Assembly (NCBI GenBank): GCA_028279705.1 | Contig: JANQNF010000021.1 | Location: 1 to 64,000, forward strand | From: an archaeon | Lineage (GTDB): Archaea > Aenigmatarchaeota > Aenigmatarchaeia > QMZP01 > JAFGSV01 | Length of the DNA: 64,000 nucleotides | Reading direction: 5' to 3' | Shown: piece after piece, positions 57,101 to 64,000 of the stretch | Position numbering within the stretch: the first letter of the stretch is position 1 | How the letters are laid out: each line of letters begins with the position of its first letter | The notes under the pieces: generated by a model | What the model saw: the letters and a program-made list of their open reading frames with translations, nothing else | Database searches by the model: none | What the model was told of the DNA's origin: nothing | Position numbers and translations under genes: made by a program

Positions 57101-60100
57101 GACCCGTGGCTGCTTCCCGACTTTGAAGTAAGGAGCGCAAACGTCAAGGTGACGCTTTACGATGAGAATAGTAACACGGATGATCATTTCTCGCCGGGCT
57201 CGACCGTACAGGTCGAGGTCAACGTTTCCAACCCGACCGGCGGTTCAGTGCTGCTGACTTCTATATCCATGAAATACAAGGACCTTTCCGACCAGTCGGA
57301 AACGACACTACAGACGCTCACGTCAGGACTTGGTGAAAGCAACAAGATAAACTTCACAGCCCCATCAGAGGGGGAGTACGTCCTTTTCGTAAACGTCAAA
57401 GACAACACCACAGGAAACATAATAATCGCCAAGAAGTGGTTCAGGGTCAAGACTTTCGACGTGTGGTTCCACTCTGACAGGTGGGCATATTCTGCAGGCC
57501 AGAATGTATCAATTGAGTTCAATGCATACAACCCTGACGGATCAACGGGAGACATGACAGTCGCCCTTGAAGAACTCAGGAACATGTGGACGTGGTCGGC
57601 GCTTTCAGGAATCGCAAATGACAGCGTGAAGAACATTTCAGGTTCTGGATACTTCAACATAACGGCTCCAGACGACATGGGTGAATACGAGGCAGTGTTC
57701 TGCGTCTACAAGCAGACAGAAAGCAGCTGCGGTTCCGAGTCCCCGAGGTTCTGGGTGGGATTCTCTGTGGAATCCTATGAGATACACACCTGGCCGTGGG
57801 GACAGGGTTCGTACACAAGCGATGAAAACGTCTTGCTCATAGTCGAAGTCATGTCAACGAGCGGCGGACAGGAATCAAGGGATAACTTCAATGTCACGCT
57901 CCTTGAACTAAGGGATGCAAGGAACTGGAACGACGTCACTTCAAACATCACGATACCAGCAGAGCAGTTTGCTGAGCCAACTCCAAATCCCTACCCGCCT
58001 GGTAACGAATGGAAAGTGGTCAACTTCTCTGCGGCAAACCTTGCCCAGGGAGAATATGCTGCAAGATTGAATGTGAGCAGTTTCGGTGAGAGCAGGGTCA
58101 GGGAGACGTGGTTTAGGATAAGTGATTATTCCGTGGACCTAGAGACAATACCTCCAGACCAGGACCGCTTCTACAGCGGTGACGAGATATCATTCAACAT
58201 AACAGTCTCTTCATCAAGCCTCAATGATACAGGAAAGTTTGTGATAAAGGACGAGTATGACTGGGAACGTGATGTATGGAAAAACGAAAACGTCTCCATT
58301 GTCAACGGCAATGCCGTAGTAAACGTCACCGGACTGGGATCAGGTAAGTACACTGCACTTGCAAAGGTCGGCAATGCCGAAGGACACAAGTGGTTCATGG
58401 TAGGCGGCTACGACATATGGTTCAACTTCGGTCCCAGCATGAGCCAGGACAGGGCAGGCCTTCAGGAGAACATAACCATAAACTTCACCATGATGGACTC
58501 AACCGGTTCCGCTTACGAAGGTCCGGTAAACATCACGGTTACTAACGTCATGAATTCATGGGATTGGAACCCCGCGCCTGCAGATAACGCCGGAGCAGTC
58601 TATTCGCTCACTACGAGCGCTAGCGGGCAGTCAGGCTTTACGTGGAACACCAGCGGTCTTGGAAACGGTGACTATGAACTGAAACTTGTTTTCAATGTGA
58701 GCGGGAAGTCCACTGACATGCACTTCTGGTTCATGGTAAAGACCAATGAGTTCTGGGCATGGCCCGAATTCCCTCCAGGTGAAAACAACTTCGACCCCGG
58801 CCAGAACGTCACGATAAAGGTGTGGTTTGCTGACAAGGACGGAAACACCAATTTTGACGGCGCCAATGTCAGCATAGACGAAGTGTGGAGATGGGAAGAC
58901 TGGCAGGACATTTCAAGCCTTTGCACTTTCACGGACATGGCCAAGTGGGCGATCGTCCAGAACGGAATGGCGGAATTAAACTTCACGCTTCCGGCAAACC
59001 TGACAGGTGGAATTGACGTAAAGATAATCAATAACGAAACCTCCGAGACAACGTTTACGGGTTTCGACGTGAGTAGCTACGACGTGAACTTTTACAGAAA
59101 CAGTGACAAGTGGACGTTCATTCCAGGGGAGATCATTACGGCTGACGTCTATGTCACAAAGGGAGGCGTTCCGGTTTCAAATGTAGACGTGTCAGCAAAG
59201 CTGATAAAGGAAGGGCAGTGGCACAGCCCGCTGAACAGCACAAGCTTCGGAGCCACTGATTCAGGCGGATATAAGCAGATAGTCTTTGAAGCACCATCCG
59301 AGAATTCGCACTACGAGATAGAACTCAATGTAGGAGGCGGTGCGGCAAGGTCATGGATGGGCTTTGACGTTGCATCCTTCTTCCTAAAGACGTGGGTTAC
59401 TGGAGAGACCAGCGGATATGACCACATAGGAATAAACGAGACTGCCGTCATCACGGTTTATGCCGAGAGGCCGGACGGAACGAGGATACAGAACGCTAAC
59501 ATATCGCTGATTGAAATAAGGAAAGTGCCGGAATGGTCACCCGTGTCAGACTATTCCATAATCACGGGTTCAGAGCTTACGGATTCCAACGGCAAAGCCG
59601 ACTTGAGGTTTTCGTATTATGGTGGCTACGGTGAATATGTCGGCATTCTGAACGCGACCGCAAACATAAGCGGCAACGTGTCTTCAAACATGAGGGACGT
59701 GTGGTTCAGGGTCACCGAATACAGTAGCGTCGATGTCTACTTCACGTGCCCGCAGGGCGTGGACTATTGTGATCCAAACAAGAGAGCTGCAGGAGAACAG
59801 GTAGGAGTATATGTTGGAGGAGTCAACAACGCAAAGGCCTGTGTCGTCAAGGCAAGGAACATATTCAACGGAAACGAGATTCACTACAATGACTGCAACA
59901 GCGCACCCGGTAACGATTCAGTTGTGGTGAATTTCATAGCCCCGTCCGAGACAGGTGAATACGACATACAGATAGACGTCTACTCTGACAACACGTTCGT
60001 TACGGACGAATGGAGGTGGCTGAAGGTGGGAGGTGCGAATGATTACAACGTGCACTACTTCACAGAACCGCACAACGCATGGCCGGGAAAGAACGTGTCC

Positions 60101-61762
60101 ATATTCATAGAAATGTGGGGCCCGAACTGGATGATGGTAGACATAGACGATGACTGCACCAACACGAACGCTTCTGTGATAGAGATAAGGGATACCCAGA
60201 CATGGAGCGTCGTGAACTGGAACGTTTCAGACCAGTGGTCAATAGGAACGGACAATGAGATGGGATGCCCTGATTGTCCTGGCGGAAAACCATACATGCT
60301 AACCTTCAAGACCCCGGATAACCTGCCACTTGGGCATTACGAAGCACAATTCCAGTTCACCTGTGATTCCACAATGGTAACGGGGAACGCCCATTTCAAG
60401 GTGATAGCCTTTCAGGTATCCTCACTGATGAGCGAGAACTTGAAATCCAACCAGACCGTTCAGTTCTGGATCAAGATGATGGACAAGGACGGAAAGCCGG
60501 TTCAGGGTGCGACAATATTTAAGAGGAAACTGATCGACCAGTGGAACTGGCAGGAGATACAGTCCTACAGCAGTGACGACAACTTCACAACGGACGTCTA
60601 TGGCGAAGTGCGGGGCAACTTTACCACGCCAGCCCAGCCGGGCCAATACATGCTTGAATTGGATGCCGTAAACGGTTCCACGATACAGGACATTGGAAGA
60701 TTCTTCTTCATACGGGGATTCAATGTCGATGCCACCTTCAACGAAGGAAAGTACTGGTCAGGCCAGACAGCGAACCTGACGGTAAATGTCACCAACATGG
60801 ACGGCAGCCCGAAGCAGAACGCAGAAGTTAGGGGAAGGGTGCACATAATGATGGGACCTGACAAGGACGAGGGTGACCAAAACGGGAGTTACAACCCAGC
60901 AATGAACGAGGTAGACCTCACGTCCAACTGGACGGATTCAAGCGGCATTGCAACGTTTGAGATACCAAATCTTAACTCTTCTGACTACATGGCTAACCTG
61001 GAGGTATGTACGCAGAATATGGGATGTAACCACATTTCAAAACCGTTCACTGCCAGGGATTATGATATAAGAGTGGTAACTGACAAGTTCTATTACTATC
61101 CAGGCGATGATGTGACAGTGAACATTTCCCTACTCTACCAGAATGGAACATACATCAGTAACGGATACGCTGAAGTAGAACTCATAAAGTTCGACGACAA
61201 GGAAGGCGAATGTGCTGAAGACGAGGAATGCGAGGACATACTGGATGAAGCAAACGATACCTTCAATGGCAATACAACACTAACACTCAGCATACCCAGC
61301 CTGAGTAACATGTCAGGCGAGAGTGGACTGTTCGTGATGGCAGGACTAGACAATAACAACTCCGACAGCGAGATGTACATACTTCCGATAAAGAACGCGG
61401 CAAACAACGCAACCATAGTCTCAAACGGAAGTACCTCAGTCTCTGCAGGAACTTTCCTTGAACTGAACATAACCACGAATGCTACCGCAGAGCTTTCGGT
61501 AGCGCCATTCGTCAAGCATATGTCAAAGGTAGGTGGCGCGATACCTATGTATGAGATGTTCGGTGGCGGTCCTGACAGCGGTAAGGAAGACTGGTACGAA
61601 TCGCCGATATATACGGACAAGGACACTGGTAACGTCCACATGTACATAAGGGCACGTGACACGCCAGGCGTTTACACTGCGCTTCTGATGTTCTTTGGAA
61701 AGAACCAGGAAATGTTCCACATGGCAAGTGACATGGTAACTATAGAATACGTGGTGATCTGA
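54110..61762 (+). CDS. Giant secreted Ig-like repeat protein
   Basis: 2550 residues. Signal peptide LVLSLLLLVGVSSAA, then about 20 tandem modules of 100-125 residues, each with YDVWVxT-like opening, 'D-x-W-x-F-x-P-G-x-N/D-V' (e.g. KWTFIPGEIITADVYV, WRFGSDDVVYLHANV), 'S-x-G-x-A' and 'G-x-Y-x-x-x-L-x-V'; these are MG2/invasin-like beta-sandwiches. Many Asn-x-Ser/Thr sequons suggest heavy glycosylation. There is no C-terminal membrane helix, so anchoring is by a partner; the next gene overlaps its stop. S-layer, stalk or adhesin are all possible. Confidence 0.85.
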   Translation: MERFLNLPAALVLSLLLLVGVSSAAVVDVSVGTDDVVYDTNENVTVSGVVRYMTNGKPVTGTQVTVTVESGTLHSSNYLTDADGKFASDPFSSGSTEGTKTIVVAATGGHSGGVTGTFKVETEKDYVITTDKYTYSPQELMNATLTVTSESTGAPVSGSSVLMKIKNVNGSIMHSETVSTSSSGTATISWNITSYGEYVVVAGNGLAVAKFDVPSFNIKVDLQGEEGKSKYMFGSDDSVKVRVRASITSSSGTVIGVKNADVGAYMKDSDGNTVYTFNTTTETTDGVYETELKELSSLANGEYYVKVDVTKGSSTQTKKIWFEIQSIRVDVIPVGEMMHIMSFLNGSDVRLGLFVMDMETGDKISGDAITSATILGCRDSQWKDCLSKISGDLNVTEEGFMEFSKILRFLAPSETDEYFIEVQVNTTSGNGRGATHVSVQNVITYAETKDSFDSWRWMYGPGETVVLEAKAMTGNWQPASVTGVRVVEVRDDDWNDITDNVFDTASEKVSSTARINFTAPQDSGWFHVKMQVNTTAGNGYAGAGFEVKLYDIWVDTMDSNGNWQWRFGSDDVVYLHANVRDLGGGQVDTEDYRLSITQLRNEMTGKTYSNLNVTKQGDIPDDEMGRPVFALDLSDLDVSSGHYNIEFELTDMGGNKDRGGAWLKISNLDVWINTKSASGEWKWRFAPTDNVTFEVNANYFNGTSIPDASNITVENLMFFQMGPPMPVPQTKYNHSSENGPQNPSSGTVVSWVKAKSGDPLAQGHYMALLRIVLPDGTTENQEAWFEVSVMDVYGWADPFRAATGQNVTAQITAKKMDGTPVNGTMQLVELRDTMTWMEVSGFSVSDTPTKDTSSSSTVTPFEMDTDNLTAGQYEAVVRVTSDALGASSDAYIWFAVENYQTSGYYADQTKHVYAPGENVELWVEIKYPNGTAYGGLTPSVYQFAETEFWPWTFTDATMVSQASPTDSISGKTKLTFRAPDDTGRYRPMLNVSGELQTDPWLLPDFEVRSANVKVTLYDENSNTDDHFSPGSTVQVEVNVSNPTGGSVLLTSISMKYKDLSDQSETTLQTLTSGLGESNKINFTAPSEGEYVLFVNVKDNTTGNIIIAKKWFRVKTFDVWFHSDRWAYSAGQNVSIEFNAYNPDGSTGDMTVALEELRNMWTWSALSGIANDSVKNISGSGYFNITAPDDMGEYEAVFCVYKQTESSCGSESPRFWVGFSVESYEIHTWPWGQGSYTSDENVLLIVEVMSTSGGQESRDNFNVTLLELRDARNWNDVTSNITIPAEQFAEPTPNPYPPGNEWKVVNFSAANLAQGEYAARLNVSSFGESRVRETWFRISDYSVDLETIPPDQDRFYSGDEISFNITVSSSSLNDTGKFVIKDEYDWERDVWKNENVSIVNGNAVVNVTGLGSGKYTALAKVGNAEGHKWFMVGGYDIWFNFGPSMSQDRAGLQENITINFTMMDSTGSAYEGPVNITVTNVMNSWDWNPAPADNAGAVYSLTTSASGQSGFTWNTSGLGNGDYELKLVFNVSGKSTDMHFWFMVKTNEFWAWPEFPPGENNFDPGQNVTIKVWFADKDGNTNFDGANVSIDEVWRWEDWQDISSLCTFTDMAKWAIVQNGMAELNFTLPANLTGGIDVKIINNETSETTFTGFDVSSYDVNFYRNSDKWTFIPGEIITADVYVTKGGVPVSNVDVSAKLIKEGQWHSPLNSTSFGATDSGGYKQIVFEAPSENSHYEIELNVGGGAARSWMGFDVASFFLKTWVTGETSGYDHIGINETAVITVYAERPDGTRIQNANISLIEIRKVPEWSPVSDYSIITGSELTDSNGKADLRFSYYGGYGEYVGILNATANISGNVSSNMRDVWFRVTEYSSVDVYFTCPQGVDYCDPNKRAAGEQVGVYVGGVNNAKACVVKARNIFNGNEIHYNDCNSAPGNDSVVVNFIAPSETGEYDIQIDVYSDNTFVTDEWRWLKVGGANDYNVHYFTEPHNAWPGKNVSIFIEMWGPNWMMVDIDDDCTNTNASVIEIRDTQTWSVVNWNVSDQWSIGTDNEMGCPDCPGGKPYMLTFKTPDNLPLGHYEAQFQFTCDSTMVTGNAHFKVIAFQVSSLMSENLKSNQTVQFWIKMMDKDGKPVQGATIFKRKLIDQWNWQEIQSYSSDDNFTTDVYGEVRGNFTTPAQPGQYMLELDAVNGSTIQDIGRFFFIRGFNVDATFNEGKYWSGQTANLTVNVTNMDGSPKQNAEVRGRVHIMMGPDKDEGDQNGSYNPAMNEVDLTSNWTDSSGIATFEIPNLNSSDYMANLEVCTQNMGCNHISKPFTARDYDIRVVTDKFYYYPGDDVTVNISLLYQNGTYISNGYAEVELIKFDDKEGECAEDEECEDILDEANDTFNGNTTLTLSIPSLSNMSGESGLFVMAGLDNNNSDSEMYILPIKNAANNATIVSNGSTSVSAGTFLELNITTNATAELSVAPFVKHMSKVGGAIPMYEMFGGGPDSGKEDWYESPIYTDKDTGNVHMYIRARDTPGVYTALLMFFGKNQEMFHMASDMVTIEYVVI

Positions 61763-63252
61763 TGATGAAGAATGTTATGATAGTATTTGCACTGTCCCTG
61801 CTATTGAGCGCAGCGTCTGTCCAGGCGACGATAACCTGCAGCGGCACGGACAGCTCAAAGACCATAGCCCTCGGCGAGACACAGGCAATTACTGTGAGCT
61901 GCAGCGGCATAGGATCCAGCGAGACCGTGAGCGTCCAGGGCACCTACAGTTCCGACTGCCTTTCTGCAGAAGACAGTACGGAATTCTCACTTACGCAGGA
62001 TTCGCCGAGCTCCCAGATAAGCTTTGAGGCGACGAGCATGTCATGCCAGGGAAATCCTGATGACAGGAAGATAACATGGTCTTTCGATCACGAGACAGAG
62101 ACCATATCGAATGCATACACGAGCGTTACCATAACGTCGCCGCTGTCGATAACAGCAAGCTTCAACAACGCACCGTACGCGGCAACGTCAGGAAGCAGCG
62201 TAACTGTGATACTGGAGGTTTCCACCAGTGCCACGACTGATATAACTGACATCGACGCTGACATGACAGCCACAGGAGTTACGGGCATAACAGACTGGAA
62301 CGACAACACGATATATTCCTCAGGGTCCCAAAAGACCATACAAAAGTCATGGACAATCACTGCACCGGCGACAACCGGCGCCTACACAATAACCGCTTTC
62401 GTAACGTCGCAAAATGCCGATTCTGACACCGCGTCGACGACCCTCACAGTGAGTTCTAGCGGCGGCGACTCTCCCGGAGGCGGCTCGTCAGATGATGACA
62501 CCCCCGGCGGAACGAGCGGAGGTCTTCCAGACACTAACGAAGATGAAGAAGATGCTACGGTAACAGAGGACGTTGTCATTTCCGTTGGCGAGGAACTGGT
62601 AAGCAATGCAGAAGTCGCAACAGCCGTTGAAACGCTCCTTGGCGAGATGCTCACCGATGAAGTCAAAGAAGCACTCACGGACATTTCTGCAGAGATAACG
62701 CAGGACTTCTCAGCAACAAGGACGTTCGATGCGTCTTCCGGCACGACGTCGAAAATAACCACAGAAATGACGTATAATGGTGACAAGAAAGTCAAGAATT
62801 TCATGCTGTTTGAAAGCGTGCCGAAAAGCTTTGCTGAAAGTGCAACCCTGGTCACGGTGACTGCCGCGGGCGGAACCGTGCAGGTAGCAGAAGACGACCC
62901 GTCATGGGTAATACTCTTCCCGGAAGTAACGCCCGGACAAAAGCTCAGCGTGGACTACGTTGTAGACGGTGAGAAGAACTCAAGCGTCATGGATGAAATG
63001 AATGCTGAGGTTTACGCAACCTCTGTTGAAGAAATCGCAACAGAACAGCCTGAGACGACAACGACTCCGACTACCACAACTCCCTCGGGACTTGCTCTTG
63101 ACAGCGGGATGCTTCTAATGGCAGTGGCTGCAGTCATCGTCGTAATCGTCATAATTTTGGCAGTCGTTGGCATCAAGAAGATGAAGAAGGGTGGTGGAAA
63201 ACCACCGACAGCTTCAGCATTTGAAACAGTCAAGCAGGATCTCGGACAGTGA
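61762..63252 (+). CDS. Anchored surface protein, partner of the giant protein
   Basis: 496 residues. The start overlaps the previous stop (TGATG). Signal peptide VFALSLLLSAASVQA; two Cys-bearing Ig-like domains (TITCSGTDSSKTIALGE and following); a Gly/Ser/Asp linker (SGGDSPGGGSSDDDTPGG); a beta domain near 240-405; a Pro/Thr stretch (TTTPTTTTPSG); one membrane helix (MAVAAVIVVIVIILAVVG); basic tail. The layout is an archaeal stalked anchor. It likely holds the giant protein at the membrane. Confidence 0.82.
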   Translation: MMKNVMIVFALSLLLSAASVQATITCSGTDSSKTIALGETQAITVSCSGIGSSETVSVQGTYSSDCLSAEDSTEFSLTQDSPSSQISFEATSMSCQGNPDDRKITWSFDHETETISNAYTSVTITSPLSITASFNNAPYAATSGSSVTVILEVSTSATTDITDIDADMTATGVTGITDWNDNTIYSSGSQKTIQKSWTITAPATTGAYTITAFVTSQNADSDTASTTLTVSSSGGDSPGGGSSDDDTPGGTSGGLPDTNEDEEDATVTEDVVISVGEELVSNAEVATAVETLLGEMLTDEVKEALTDISAEITQDFSATRTFDASSGTTSKITTEMTYNGDKKVKNFMLFESVPKSFAESATLVTVTAAGGTVQVAEDDPSWVILFPEVTPGQKLSVDYVVDGEKNSSVMDEMNAEVYATSVEEIATEQPETTTTPTTTTPSGLALDSGMLLMAVAAVIVVIVIILAVVGIKKMKKGGGKPPTASAFETVKQDLGQ

Positions 63253-63256
63253 GTTC

Positions 63257-64000
63257 TCATCCACATGAGATCTTTCTTATTTCATCAGCTATGAGCCCTG
63301 ATACGGATACAATGGATGCTCTCGATTCCACCGTATCGGTGCAGATGACGCGGTTGCAGTGTTCTCCAAGCTTTTGTAGCGAATCTTTAGTGAAAAGTCC
63401 GTGCGTGCAGGCTATGTAAACAGTGTTTTTCCTGGCCTTTAGTGCAATCGCAGAGCTTTTCATGGTCTCTCCTGAGCTTATCATATCATCCAATATAAGT
63501 ACGTTCTTGTTCTCCAGGCCTTCTGGAACTTCCGTGCTGGTTTCATACCTCATCTCCTTTCCGTTGCTCTCGATGAAGCGTTTGTTCTTTTTGAGAGTTA
63601 TCACCCCTTCAATATCTTTCAGGAAGTTTTTGGAACCCTCGTCAGGTCCGACCACGGTCAAGTCACCTCCGATGCTTTTTTGCGCATATTCGGAAAGCAG
63701 GCCGGCTGCTGAAATGTTCCTGGCAGGAACCCCGAAGAAGACGAAATCGCCGGTTTTTCGGTGGAAATGGGAGTCTACGAACAGTATGTTCTGTGTGCCC
63801 ACCGACCTGAATATTTTTGCAAGAGTCTTCAGGGAGAATGCCTCCCCGCTTTCAAATACCTTGTCCTGTCTGGCATATGCGATGTATGGTATGACGAGGT
63901 GAACCGTACCTTCATGCTCGTTTACGGCATCAGCCGTCAGCAGAAGCTCTACGAGGTTTTCGTTGACATCTGGATAGAGCGAATGTATTATGAATACGTC
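63257..64000 (-). CDS. prs: Ribose-phosphate pyrophosphokinase (N-terminus outside window)
   Basis: The frame is open to the last base of the window, so about 247 C-terminal residues are seen. YARQDKVFESGEAFSLK is the ATP-loop region, FVDSHFHRK carries the metal-binding His, and VLILDDMISSGETMKSS is the PRPP-binding motif (D-D-x-x-x-x-G). The enzyme makes PRPP from ribose-5-phosphate and ATP. A shorter frame from a GTG at 63802 is internal, since the residues upstream still match the family. It converges on the anchored surface protein. Confidence 0.94.
   Translation of the reverse strand, partial: DVFIIHSLYPDVNENLVELLLTADAVNEHEGTVHLVIPYIAYARQDKVFESGEAFSLKTLAKIFRSVGTQNILFVDSHFHRKTGDFVFFGVPARNISAAGLLSEYAQKSIGGDLTVVGPDEGSKNFLKDIEGVITLKKNKRFIESNGKEMRYETSTEVPEGLENKNVLILDDMISSGETMKSSAIALKARKNTVYIACTHGLFTKDSLQKLGEHCNRVICTDTVESRASIVSVSGLIADEIRKISCG

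Noticed and set aside
1-64000. CRISPR arrays
   Set aside because: No set of regularly spaced direct repeats with unique spacers was seen; the repeats found are IS ends, operators or protein repeats.

Overview
The window is archaeal chromosome. It carries CDC48, the replication factor C large subunit, RNA polymerase subunit D (Rpo3), a Hel308-type helicase, a DHH-family RecJ-like exonuclease, aEF-1B, ribosomal proteins eS1, uS5, uS15, uL15, uL30, eL14 and eL34, SecY with an EMC3/DUF106 insertase, Bud32 and FtsZ. FtsZ, eL14, eL34 and the SecY-Adk-DUF106-L34e-L14e order point to a euryarchaeal or DPANN-like lineage; no 16S gene is present to settle it. Most genes seem to be led by an archaeal TATA box about 25 bases before the start codon (leaderless). 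Clear Shine-Dalgarno leaders are few; ftsZ is the best example.

Layout. 0-5.8 kb: tail of a surface protein, a nucleotidyltransferase/HEPN pair in one operon with MEMO, a ROK sugar kinase and CDC48. 5.8-16.5 kb: an AT-rich accessory island with a DDE insertion sequence, a second decayed transposase, palindrome-rich promoters before small HTH genes, a probable Panacea-type toxin-antitoxin pair, membrane proteins, lipoproteins and micro-ORFs. 16.5-25.9 kb: methyltransferase, STAS protein, hemerythrin, CBS protein, three tandem PQQ-type beta-propellers, and a lipoprotein carrying the soluble catalytic-motif region of the oligosaccharyltransferase STT3/AglB without its membrane part. 25.9-36 kb: RFC-L, tRNA-Arg, a translation cluster, then a long minus-strand Bud32-S5-L30-L15-(two ACP-like units)-SecY-Adk-EMC3-L34e-L14e block. 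36-47.6 kb: surface proteins, a candidate structured RNA, ftsZ, nitroreductase, uS15, DHH nuclease, eS1, Rpo3 and a class II tRNA-Leu. 47.6-64 kb: M50-like protease, fourth propeller, Hel308, DUF192, a 2550-residue secreted repeat protein with an overlapping membrane-anchored partner, and a partial PRPP synthetase.

Working together. The core genes serve translation, protein export, tRNA modification, replication and repair. The secreted repeat proteins, the anchored partner and the STT3-like lipoprotein suggest a large, probably glycosylated cell surface. The points most worth follow-up are: the SecY-operon pair of acyl-carrier-like genes (one intact but lacking the prosthetic-group serine, the other keeping it but carrying an in-frame TAG); the kinase-like Adk without a P-loop lysine; the free-standing STT3-like lipoprotein; the four propellers with shared terminal tags; and the palindromic operators upstream of several HTH operons.
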